Shown one piece after another: positions 10,120 to 17,836 of a stretch of 64,000 nucleotides of DNA. How positions within the stretch are numbered: the first letter of the stretch is position 1; the number at the start of each line of letters is the position of its first letter. The notes beneath the pieces are model-generated. The model saw nothing but the letters and a program-made list of their open reading frames with translations. It searched no databases and was not told the DNA's origin. The DNA is from Cohnella rhizosphaerae (GTDB lineage: Bacteria > Bacillota > Bacilli > Paenibacillales > Paenibacillaceae): positions 868,001-932,000 of the forward strand of contig NZ_JAPDIA010000007.1 of NCBI RefSeq assembly GCF_029525575.1, written 5' to 3'. The position numbers were made by a program, and so were the translations under genes.

Positions 10120-10761
10120 TTATTGCCCGCTCTGCTCCGCGATCTTCCCGAACGCCTTGACGAATTCGGCCGCCGGATAAGCGCCGGACAAGCCGTATTT
10201 GCCGTTCAGCACGAAGAAAGGAACGCCCGAGATGCCCATGGCCGAAGCGCGCTCCAAATCCTCCTGGACCTCCTCGGCTCCGCGGCCTTCGTCCAGCGCC
10301 GTCTCGAGCGGGAAGGTCTCAAGGCCGAGGTCCGACGCGATCTCGAGCAGCACTTCGCGCTTCGCGATATCCCTGCCGTATTCGAAGTAAGCCATCATGA
10401 CGGCGTCGATCCACGCTTCCTGCCGGTCGGCGGGCAATATCGCGGTCAGGCGATGCGCCAGCACCGTATTCGGCATCCGCGTCACCCGGTCGAACCGGAA
10501 CGGCACGCCGACGGCCGCGCCGGCATCGGTTACGCGCTGCAGCATTTCCTCGATGCGGTGCTCGCCGCCCATCTTGTGCGCCATCGAAGCGCGGAAGGGC
10601 AGTCCTTCGGGAGGCAGCGAATGATCCAGAAGAAAGGCATGATAGCTGACCGTGACGTCCTCCCCGGACTCCGCGACCCACTGGTCGATCGCGTCGGTCA
10701 CGTTCTTTTTGCCGATTCTGCACCAAGGGCAGACCATGTCGGAGTAAATGTCGATATGCAT
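10120..10761 (-). CDS. DsbA family oxidoreductase, FrnE-like
   Basis: Thioredoxin-fold protein of 213 residues with the redox motif CPWC at residues 12-15 (DIYSDMVCPWCRIGKKNV) and the cis-Pro loop SGVPFFVLNGKY. These match the FrnE/polyketide-isomerase-like DsbA group, which lacks a signal peptide and acts in the cytoplasm. The ATG at 10761 follows GAGGAG with 9-base spacing; the reading frame stays open upstream but without family similarity. It is divergent from the aldo-keto reductase. Confidence 0.88.
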   Translation of the reverse strand: MHIDIYSDMVCPWCRIGKKNVTDAIDQWVAESGEDVTVSYHAFLLDHSLPPEGLPFRASMAHKMGGEHRIEEMLQRVTDAGAAVGVPFRFDRVTRMPNTVLAHRLTAILPADRQEAWIDAVMMAYFEYGRDIAKREVLLEIASDLGLETFPLETALDEGRGAEEVQEDLERASAMGISGVPFFVLNGKYGLSGAYPAAEFVKAFGKIAEQSGQ

Positions 10762-10912
10762 GAGCGCAAGCTCCTCGTCTCTGTAAAGTTGGGCGGGCGC
10801 ATGGCTCGCCGACACTTTGAGTATGCCAGATCGAACGATCACGATCAACGTGCGGACCCTGCATAACCATGGTAACATGGCGTAAGATCGGCGCGAAAAG
10901 GAGTGGACGCAA

Positions 10913-11743
10913 ATGGGATGGACGAAGGCATCGGCCGTGGAGCTGCTGAACGGCGAACGGATGCCTCGGCTGGGGCTGGGCGTATGGCGGGCCAAGTCGG
11001 GCGCGGAAACGGAGAATGCCGTTCGGGCCGCGCTGGCGGCGGGGTACCGCGCGATCGATACCGCTTCGCTGTACGGCAACGAGGCGGACGTAGGCCGGGC
11101 GATCCGCGATTCGGGCATCGCGAGGGACAAGCTGTTCGTCACGTCCAAGGTATGGAACGACGAGCAGGGCTACGACGAGACGCTGCGCGCCTTTTACAGG
11201 AGCAAGGATCGGCTCGGGATCGGCGCGGTCGATCTTTATCTGGTGCATTGGCCCGTGCCCGGCAAATACAAGGATACTTACAGGGCGCTGGAGCGCCTGT
11301 ACGACGAAGGCGAAGTGCGCGCCATCGGCGTCAGCAACTTCAAGATCCATCATCTGGAGGATCTGATGGGCGCCTGCCGGATCAAGCCGATGGTCAACCA
11401 GGTGGAGCTGCATCCGCTGTTGACGCAGAAGCCCTTGCTTGATTTCCTGCGGCGCGAGGGCATCCAGCCGGAGGCGTGGCGGCCGCTGATGCAGGGGCGG
11501 CTGGACCTCCCGCTGCTGGCCGAGCTGGCGGGCAAGCACGGCAAGACGCCGGCGCAAATCGTCATTCGCTGGCATTTGCAGCAGGAGATCGTCGTCATTC
11601 CGAAGTCTGTGCGGGCCGCACGGATCGAGGAGAACGCGGACGTGTTCGACTTCGCGCTGTCCGATGACGATATGGCCCGGATCGACGGACTGAACGAGGA
11701 TCGCCGCTTCGGCATGGATCCGGATCTGGTCGGCGGCGCTTGA
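10913..11743 (+). CDS. Aldo/keto reductase
   Basis: NADPH-dependent (beta/alpha)8 oxidoreductase of the 2,5-diketo-gluconate-reductase-like group, 276 residues. The catalytic tetrad is readable: Asp and Tyr in AIDTASLYGNE, Lys in FVTSKVWND, His in LYLVHWPVPG. The coenzyme-binding end has VIPKSVRAARIEENADVFDF. AAAAGGAGTG precedes the ATG at 10913. It appears monocistronic; the substrate cannot be told from sequence. Confidence 0.92.
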   Translation: MGWTKASAVELLNGERMPRLGLGVWRAKSGAETENAVRAALAAGYRAIDTASLYGNEADVGRAIRDSGIARDKLFVTSKVWNDEQGYDETLRAFYRSKDRLGIGAVDLYLVHWPVPGKYKDTYRALERLYDEGEVRAIGVSNFKIHHLEDLMGACRIKPMVNQVELHPLLTQKPLLDFLRREGIQPEAWRPLMQGRLDLPLLAELAGKHGKTPAQIVIRWHLQQEIVVIPKSVRAARIEENADVFDFALSDDDMARIDGLNEDRRFGMDPDLVGGA

Positions 11744-11813
11744 AGGCGCATCCGGCGGAATAGGGCGGGAACGCGGGCGGCATGCTATGCGTTGACCCGT
11801 GTCGCAGCACCCC

Positions 11814-11848
11814 TTGACAGCTCCAACTGTAACTGTTAATATTACAGT
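11814..11848 (+). promoter_or_regulatory. Rrf2 gene promoter with overlapping operator
   Basis: TTGACA (11814-11819), a 17-bp spacer and TAATAT (11837-11842) form a strong sigma-A promoter. The inverted repeat ACTGTAA (11826-11832) / TTACAGT (11842-11848) spans the -10 box, 28 bp before the Rrf2 start. This is the typical position for autorepression. Confidence 0.75.
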
Positions 11849-11876
11849 AACCCGCCGGGAAAGGGGGCGCCGCATT

Positions 11877-12302
11877 TTGAACAGCGAATTTATTATCGCC
11901 GTACACAGCCTGGTCCTGCTCGCGCACAAGCCGGACGGCATGGCGTCGAGCGAAGAGATCGCGGCCAACGTCTGCACGCATCCGGCACGGGTGCGGAAGG
12001 TGCTCGGGTTCTTGCGAAAAAATGGCTATGTGACGACGCGAGAAGGCTCGGGCGGCGGCTACAGGCTGTGCATCGACCCTTCGGACATGACGCTGGCGGA
12101 TATTTACCGGACGATGGCGGCCGGCGCGATCAAGCCGAACTGGTGCAGCGGCAATCCGGACATGGACTGCATGGTCGGGTCCAATATGCAGGAAGTGATG
12201 AACGACGTGTTCTGCGGCGCCGAGAAGCAGCTCGAGAGCTACTTTCAGGGCATTACGATCGGCCAGATGCTGTCGCGCATCAAGGCGTGTCAGAAGACGT
12301 AG
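11877..12302 (+). CDS. Rrf2 family transcriptional regulator
   Basis: Small winged-helix regulator of about 141 residues beginning at TTG 11877 (MNSEFIIAVHSLVLLA). The DNA-binding wing KNGYVTTREGSGGGYRL is typical of Rrf2 proteins. Cysteines occur in NVCTHP, WCSG, MDCM, DVFCG and near the C-terminus. The spacing does not match the classical three-Cys Fe-S cluster of IscR/NsrR, so a YwnA-like thiol or metabolite sensor is more likely. The start follows AAGGGGGC and sits just downstream of the promoter/operator. Thioredoxin lies next, a plausible but unproven target. Confidence 0.87.
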   Translation: MNSEFIIAVHSLVLLAHKPDGMASSEEIAANVCTHPARVRKVLGFLRKNGYVTTREGSGGGYRLCIDPSDMTLADIYRTMAAGAIKPNWCSGNPDMDCMVGSNMQEVMNDVFCGAEKQLESYFQGITIGQMLSRIKACQKT

Positions 12303-12449
12303 CCGGGGGTAAGGTTCGTTGTGCGCTCCGCGCGCGGGGACGGCAGCAGTCGCAGGATGGAGCGGACCGGAGCGATCGCGCTTCGCCGTCCGATCATCAT
12401 ATAGGAACGATATACACAATTCATCAAACCTCTGAAGGAGTGGATTACG

Positions 12450-12761
12450 ATGGCCGTAGTCGTAACGAAGGACAACTTTAACGAGACCGTTAGCGAAGGC
12501 GTGTCTCTGCTTGATTTCTGGGCGCCGTGGTGCGGACCTTGCAAGATGCAGCTCCCGATCGTAGAAGAGCTGTCGTCCGAGCTCCAAGGCACGGCGACGA
12601 TCGCCAAGGTGAACGTCGACGAGCAGCCTGAGCTGGCTTCCCAATTCGGCGTCATGAGCATCCCGACCCTGATCCTGTTCAAGGACGGCCAACCGGTCGA
12701 CAAGCTGGTCGGTCTGCAAAGCAAGGATTCCCTGAAGGCCAAGATTCAGAACCAGCTCTAA
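12450..12761 (+). CDS. trxA: Thioredoxin
   Basis: General cytoplasmic thiol-disulfide reductant, 103 residues, full length. The active site is FWAPWCGPCKM at about residues 26-36 and the cis-Pro loop is SIPTLILFKDG. GAAGGAGTGG precedes the ATG. A strong terminator follows directly, so the gene ends its transcript. Confidence 0.97.
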   Translation: MAVVVTKDNFNETVSEGVSLLDFWAPWCGPCKMQLPIVEELSSELQGTATIAKVNVDEQPELASQFGVMSIPTLILFKDGQPVDKLVGLQSKDSLKAKIQNQL

Positions 12762-12779
12762 TCGAGCTGCTGCGCGAAC

Positions 12780-12816
12780 AAGCACCGCGTCCGAGGACGC
12801 GGTGCTTTGTTTTTTT
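12780..12816 (+). terminator. Intrinsic terminator after trxA
   Basis: Perfect 12-bp stem AGCACCGCGTCC / GGACGCGGTGCT with a GA loop, followed by TTTG and seven or more T. Confidence 0.93.
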
Positions 12817-12931
12817 GACCAAGTCGGATGGAAAGTCGACGACAGGCGGGAAGGCAAGCGGACGGATGCAAAAATAAGAACTGCGGACACCGTTGCATGC
12901 AAGTCTCGCAGAGGGCACGGGGAACCGGCGC

Positions 12932-13032
12932 CGGGTATCGGGTATCGGTATCGGGTATCAGAATCGGAATCGGAATCGGAATCGGAATCGGTATCGGTAT
13001 CGGTATTGGGTATCGGTATCGGGTATCGGACT
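12932..13032. repeat. 6-bp microsatellite (GGTATC/GGAATC)
   Basis: About 100 bp of tandem hexamers, GGTATC and GGAATC variants, between trxA and a convergent lipoprotein gene. Apart from this and the trxA terminator, 12762-13253 shows no gene. Frames stay open through the repeat but have no ribosome binding site or family signal. Confidence 0.9.
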
Positions 13033-13253
13033 CGGGGGACGCTATTTCGCAAAAATCGGTCCGGATGGCGATCGTTGCGGACTGGCGGGACCTTATTTAC
13101 TTAGATCAAGGCTAAATAAGGCCGGCAATCCCGCGATAACGGCCCTTGGGTCCGCGGAAGGGCTGCAAATAGGGATTGGAGCAACAATAACGGCTGCTCA
13201 GTCCGCCAACTTGCCAAGCGCACGCGTTAGAAGGGCCGGCGCTGCACGGACGA

Positions 13254-13946
13254 TCAAATCGTCCACTGCGCATGCGTCAAGGCGACCAGCCGCCAATCGC
13301 CGCCGTCCTGCACGAACGTAACGATCAGGCTCTCCCAGTCCATGCCGTCCGTCGAATCGTCGAAGCCCGGGAAGTGGAACTCCACGAAGGAGGAGCCGGG
13401 ATACGTATCTTGGCCATTGTAGACGGTATTGCCCTTGCCGACGAGCTTGTTCGCGGAGATCGACGGGGCCGTGTCGAAGTCCTTGTCGTACACGAACTTG
13501 TCGAAGTAATCGCGAAAGGACAGTTCGATCGGGTCGCCGCTGCCGTCCGCCGTGCCCCATTTGATCTTGTCCTGGCTTTTGAAGGAAGGCAAGGCTTCCG
13601 GTTTGAAAATTTGGTCTTCCTCCGTCATCGCGGCATAAGGAGAGAAGCGCAGGCCGAGCTTCGGATCGATCCACGAGGAAAGCCGCTTCAAGTTGCGGTC
13701 GCGGAGCGCTTCGACGACGTCCTTGGCCGCGGCGGACAGCGTCTGTTGGGAATCGGACGGCGCAGCCGATGCGGAAGAAGAGGATGTCGCCGACGCGCTC
13801 TCCGACGGCGTCGAGCCGGATTGCGAAGCGACCGCCGTGCCCGGAGAATGCGGGGCGGCGTTGCGATCGTCGTTGCCGCCGCCGCATCCGGCCAGCAGCA
13901 TAACCGCGAGCAGCGCGGCTAAGTATGGGAGCATCCTGGGTTTCAT
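13254..13946 (-). CDS. Lipoprotein of unknown function
   Basis: 230 residues with a lipoprotein signal (AALLAVMLLAGC) and a Ser/Ala-rich linker to about residue 70. A globular domain follows, beginning AAAKDVVEALRDRNLKRLSSWIDP and ending FVQDGGDWRLVALTHAQWTI; the end pattern resembles NTF2-like or SH3-like extracytoplasmic domains. AGGAGG lies 10 bases before the ATG at 13946. I do not recognise a specific function. The gene is divergent from the Met-rich lipoprotein gene. Confidence 0.75.
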   Translation of the reverse strand: MKPRMLPYLAALLAVMLLAGCGGGNDDRNAAPHSPGTAVASQSGSTPSESASATSSSSASAAPSDSQQTLSAAAKDVVEALRDRNLKRLSSWIDPKLGLRFSPYAAMTEEDQIFKPEALPSFKSQDKIKWGTADGSGDPIELSFRDYFDKFVYDKDFDTAPSISANKLVGKGNTVYNGQDTYPGSSFVEFHFPGFDDSTDGMDWESLIVTFVQDGGDWRLVALTHAQWTI

Positions 13947-14155
13947 GGTGTTATAACCTCCTAGAAGAGTTGCGGAATTTAGCTCTTTTTTTAACTTTCG
14001 AATAGGTTAGACGCAAAATATCGCCGGATGTTCCGGTGATCCGGAGGGATTATAGGAAATTGCGTGCGCCGGAGAACTGGGAATTCGAGGAGGTCGAGAG
14101 TTTTACCGGTCGTAATGCTTCTGTAAGAATCATTTAATTCTTTATTTGGAAATCG

Positions 14156-14198
14156 GTTAGCGGTTCGTTAGCCCGGGACGGTACCTTGAGACTATAAC
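14156..14198 (+). promoter_or_regulatory. Candidate response-regulator site and -10 box
   Basis: Direct repeats GTTAG at 14156-14160 and 14167-14171 are one helical turn apart (11 bp), as for OmpR-family sites. TATAAC lies at 14193-14198, before the lipoprotein start at 14220. The adjacent OmpR-type regulator is the obvious candidate to bind (inference). Confidence 0.35.
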
Positions 14199-14219
14199 GT
14201 GTCGAGGAGGCGATTCATC

Positions 14220-14669
14220 GTGAAACGATCAGGGCTGCGAAAAACGGGAAAGACGTTCTGCCTGCTGCTGTCCACCGTCGCGCTGTCGGTTGCATTGGCG
14301 GGATGCGGGACGGACAAGGCGAACGACAATCCGCCGATGCCGTCGGCGAGCATGAAGGACGACGGCATGATGTCGCCGGAGGCGAGCATGAAGGACGACG
14401 GCATGATGTCGCCGGAGGCAAGCATGAAGGACGACGGCATGATGTCGCCGGAGGCGAGCATGAAGGACGACGGCATGATGTCGCCGGAGGCAAGCATGAA
14501 GGACGACGGCATGATGTCGCCGGAGGCGAGCATGAAGGACGACGGCATGAAGTCGCCGGAGGCGAGCATGAAGGACGACGGCATGAAGTCGCCGGAGGCG
14601 AGCATGAAGGACGACGGCATGATGTCGCCGGAGGCAAGCATGAAGGACGATAGCATGGGCAAGAAGTAA
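14220..14669 (+). CDS. Methionine-rich repeat lipoprotein (MXKDX-like)
   Basis: Surface lipoprotein of about 149 residues. The signal peptide ends in lipobox LAGC (VALSVALAGCGTDKAND). The mature part is almost only a 12-residue tandem unit, SMKDDGMMSPEA, in eight full copies and a partial ninth, each with three Met; two copies have MK in place of MM. GTG at 14220 is chosen because GAGGAGG ends 9 bases upstream. The composition resembles MXKDX-repeat proteins such as the Met-rich peptide MrpX, an oxidant sink in Azospira. The two-component system and molybdopterin oxidoreductase that follow support a redox role (inference). Confidence 0.85.
   Translation: MKRSGLRKTGKTFCLLLSTVALSVALAGCGTDKANDNPPMPSASMKDDGMMSPEASMKDDGMMSPEASMKDDGMMSPEASMKDDGMMSPEASMKDDGMMSPEASMKDDGMKSPEASMKDDGMKSPEASMKDDGMMSPEASMKDDSMGKK
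14349..14651 (+). repeat. 36-bp coding tandem repeat
   Basis: Eight near-identical 36-bp units plus a partial unit encode the 12-residue Met-rich repeat. Differences are a few silent or Met/Lys changes, indicating recent expansion; copy number probably varies between strains. Confidence 0.95.
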
Positions 14670-14732
14670 GCGCAACAATTTCGCCGCCCGGCTGTGCTAT
14701 AATCTGGGTATTCGGATGAAGGGGAGATACGG

Positions 14733-15447
14733 ATGGCTGCAACGGTGCTGGTCGCGGACGACGAGCGGGATATTACCGACGTCTGCCGGAGATACCTGGA
14801 GCGCGATGGGTTCGAGGTGCTCGTCGCGGACGACGGCGATCAGGCGCTGCGCCTCTGGCGGTCGGAGCGACCCGACCTGCTCGTGCTCGATCTGATGATG
14901 CCGGGCGTATCGGGTTGGGACGTCTGCACCGCCGTTCGCGACGAGGAGGACGTACCGATCATCATGCTGACCGCCAGGGGCGAGGAGAGCGATCGGCTGC
15001 TCGGCTTGACGCTTGGCGCGGACGATTACTTGACCAAGCCGTTCAGCCCCCGCGAACTCGTGCTCCGCGTCCGCAATATTTTGCGCAGAACGGCGCCCCC
15101 CCGCCGCGCCTGCAGACAAGCTGGCGCAGCCGGAAGAAGGCCTTCACTTCGAAGGCCTTTCCCTTTATCCGGCCCAGCGCAAGGTGAAGGCGGGCGGGCG
15201 GGACGTGGAACTCACGGCCACCGAGTTCGATCTTCTGGAATGGTTCGCGCGCCATCCGGGGCAGGTCTTTTCGAGAAGCCAGCTGCTGAGCCGGGTGTGG
15301 GATATCGCCTTCGAAGGCGATTCGACCACGGTCACCGTGCACATGCGCCGGCTGCGCGAGAAGATCGAGCCGAACCCGTCCAAGCCGATATGGCTCAAAA
15401 CGGTATGGGGCATCGGCTACCGGTTCGAAGGGCAACCCGCCGAATGA
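14733..15447 (+). CDS. OmpR family response regulator (frameshifted as read)
   Basis: Receiver domain (residues 1-120) with the acidic pair in VADDERD, phospho-acceptor Asp in LLVLDLMMPG, Thr in MLTARGE and Lys in LTKPFSPREL. The C-terminal winged helix has ELTATEFDLLEWFARHPGQV and WLKTVWGIGYRFE. The frame breaks at the C7 run 15096-15102; one C fewer gives RTAPPAAPADKLAQPEEG. As read, the frame runs on into the kinase, which is an artefact. TGCTATAAT (extended -10) at 14695-14703 and GGGGAG precede the ATG. The stop overlaps the kinase start (ATGA). Confidence 0.9.
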
Positions 15448-16550
15448 GGGGCCGTACGGTAAGGCTGCGCACTTATCTTCTATTATCCAATGCCGTCAGT
15501 CTGGGCGTAATTCTGGCCGTCTTGTTTTATTGCTACAGCCGCATGCTGCTCAGCGCGCCGACGTTCGTCTGGCTCGGCGGCGCCACGCTGCTGGCCGGCG
15601 GCTTGTCGTTCATCCTCCACTTCGTGCTGGTCATGCCGCTTGCCCGCGCGGCGAACCGGATCGGCGAGGCGTCGGGCAAGATCGCTTCGGGCGAGCTCGG
15701 CACGGAGGTGCCCATCGTGGGGCCGGCCGAGTTTCGTCTATTGGCGGAGCGGTTCAACGCGATGAGCCGCCGGCTCAAGACCAGCTTCGAAAACGTGACG
15801 AGGTCCGAGTCCTCGCGCAGGGAGCTCGTGGCGAACGTCGCGCATGACCTGCGCACGCCGCTCGCGCTGCTGCAGTCGCACTCCGAGGCGCTGCTGGACG
15901 GGGTCGTCGAAGACGAGACCGCGCGCGGCGATTACCTGCAAGTCATCCGCAAGGAATCGATAAGGCTGGGGCGCCTGGTCCAGGATCTGTTCGACCTGTC
16001 GAAGCTGGATGCGGGCTCGGACCCTTTCGAGCCTCGGCCCGTAGCGCTCGAAGACGTGCTGATCGACGCGTTGAACGTTTACAGGCCAAAGCTGGAGGAG
16101 AAAAATCTCGAGGTCGTCGTCAAGCTTCCCGAGCCATCCCCGCTCGTGTGGGGCGTAGAGAGCGAGTTGCGCCGGATCGCGGCCAACCTGCTCGACAACG
16201 CGATTCGGCATTCTCCGAACGGTGGCTGCATCGAATGGCGGGCCGCGATCGTGGAGGGCGGGATGGTTTCGATCGCGCTCAGGGACGAAGGGGACGGCGT
16301 GCCGGAGGAGGAGCGGGAGCGAATTTTCGAGCGGTTTTTCCGGTCGGATCGGAGCAGGCGGCGCGAGGGCGGAGGCGCCGGTCTCGGCCTCTCGATCGCC
16401 AAGTCGCTGACGGAGCGGCACGGCGGCGAGATCGGCGTGACGCCTGCGGGAGACGGAGGAAGCGAATTTCGATTTACGCTGAAGCTGGCCGACGCCGGAA
16501 GCGGCGCGGCTCTCGGCAGGAGGAGGGACGCAGAAGATGAAGGAGCGTAA
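15444..16550 (+). CDS. Sensor histidine kinase
   Basis: Membrane sensor kinase of about 368 residues. Two membrane helices near residues 11-30 and 36-59 enclose almost no external loop, so it may sense within the membrane or through a partner. A HAMP domain follows (LARAANRIGEASGKIASGEL), then the phosphoacceptor His in NVAHDLRTPLALLQ and the ATPase boxes NLLDNAIRHSPNGG (N), RDEGDGVPEE (G1) and GAGLGLSIAKS (G2). It overlaps the response regulator by 4 bases and the next oxidoreductase gene by 14, indicating one operon. Confidence 0.93.
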   Translation: MRGRTVRLRTYLLLSNAVSLGVILAVLFYCYSRMLLSAPTFVWLGGATLLAGGLSFILHFVLVMPLARAANRIGEASGKIASGELGTEVPIVGPAEFRLLAERFNAMSRRLKTSFENVTRSESSRRELVANVAHDLRTPLALLQSHSEALLDGVVEDETARGDYLQVIRKESIRLGRLVQDLFDLSKLDAGSDPFEPRPVALEDVLIDALNVYRPKLEEKNLEVVVKLPEPSPLVWGVESELRRIAANLLDNAIRHSPNGGCIEWRAAIVEGGMVSIALRDEGDGVPEEERERIFERFFRSDRSRRREGGGAGLGLSIAKSLTERHGGEIGVTPAGDGGSEFRFTLKLADAGSGAALGRRRDAEDEGA

Positions 16551-17809
16551 ACGGGCGGGCTTCGGCAAGCAGCTGGCGGAGCTGCACCGCTGGAACGCAT
16601 GGCTGGTCGTCGCGCTGGCGGTCAGCGGATTGATCCTGTCCTGGGGCGCGGCGCGAGGCTGGCTTGGGGAAGGGCGCGTGTGGATCAAGCAGTTGCACAT
16701 TTACATCGGCCTGATCACGGGCATCGTGCTTGTCCTGTATGCGCCGCTGCTCAAAAGGCATCTCAAGCAGCTCCGGGGCAGGCCGGGGCAGCGAGGCAAT
16801 CTGGCGTTCGTCGTGTTCCTGCTGCTTGGCTGGCTGGCGTCGGGCATCGTGCTCTGGCAGCTCCGCCATCTGCCGCCCCGCTGGGCGACGAACGCGCTGG
16901 TCGTTCACGATCTGCTGACGTGGGTGGGGCTGCCGTATGCGGCGTACCACTCGATCACCCGGATGCGTTGGGCCAAAAAGCCGCAGCGGCGCGCCGTTCG
17001 CACAGACGATGGCGCGGCAACCGCAGGCGGAACGGGCGCGCATCGCCCGTCCGCTGGCGGGCTGCACCCGGCCGCCAGCCCGCAGCCCTGGATGACGCGC
17101 CGCCAGTTCATCCGGAGCGCCGTGGGCGTGGCGCTGGCCGCCGCGGTGCTGCCGTCCTTTTTCCGCTGGATGGGCAGCAGTCTAAGTCTGAACGCCGGCA
17201 CGGGCAACATCGCCGCGGACGAAACGGACGCGAACCGCATGCTCCCGGCGCCCCAGCCGCTGCCCGGACTCGGCGAACGTCGTCGGCGGCGGCGCCAAGG
17301 GCAGCTTCCGCCTATATACGGTGACGCCGCTCCCGCACTTCGACTCGGACAGCTGGCGCTTCACGATCGACGGACTGGTCGACAAGCCCGCGACGTGGAC
17401 GTGGGAGCAGTTTCTGGCGATCAAGCGCAAGGTGCAGGTCAGCGACTTCCACTGCGTCACCGGCTGGTCGGTGTACGGCAACACGTGGGAAGGCATCCCG
17501 CTCGCGCAGCTGCTGGACGCCGCGGGCGTGCGGACGAACGCGCAGTTCGTGAAGTTCTATTCCGGGGACGGCGTGTACACCGATGCGTTGTCCCTTGAGC
17601 AGGCGAGGATGAAGGACGTCCTGGTCGCCGTGCTCCACGACGGCAAGCCGATCCACCGCGACTACGGCGGTCCGGTCCGTCTGATCGTCCCGGGCATGTA
17701 CGCTTACAAGTCGGTCAAATGGCTGGACCGGATCGAATTGATCGACCGTCCCCACATCGGATACTGGGAGGAGCGGGGCTACGACAACGACGCATGGGTG
17801 AAGGCCTGA
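16537..17809 (+). CDS. Haem b membrane domain / molybdopterin oxidoreductase fusion (frameshifted as read)
   Basis: About 424 residues. The N-terminal part has four membrane helices with paired His (ELHRWNAW, QLHIYIG, VVHDLLTW, AYHSITRM), like a b-type cytochrome. A twin-arginine-like motif MTRRQFIRSAVG and hydrophobic stretch come next. The last part is a sulfite-oxidase-fold Mo-cofactor domain: VSDFHCVTGWSVYGNTWEGI holds the Mo-ligand Cys, and GGPVRLIVPGMYAYKSVKWL is a family block. The frame breaks near GG 17266-17267; one G fewer gives PLPDSANVVGGGAKG. Architecture is like MsrQ joined to MsrP, but sulfite oxidase-like or other substrates are possible. It is the last gene of the two-component operon. 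Confidence 0.82.
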
Positions 17810-17836
17810 CGGCCCTCACCCCGTTCGTGTCACGCT

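Noticed and set aside
10319-11977. 552-residue minus-strand frame
   Set aside because: Antisense to the aldo-keto reductase and DsbA-like genes; a composition effect of GC-rich codons with no recognised domain.
12828-13115. Gly-Ile/Ser-Glu repeat protein frames over the hexamer tract
   Set aside because: All frames simply translate the microsatellite; no start signal.
14733-16550. Single hybrid response regulator-kinase gene of 605 residues
   Set aside because: It is produced by an extra C in 15096-15102. The true regulator ends at 15447 and the kinase starts at 15444 with its own ATGA overlap.
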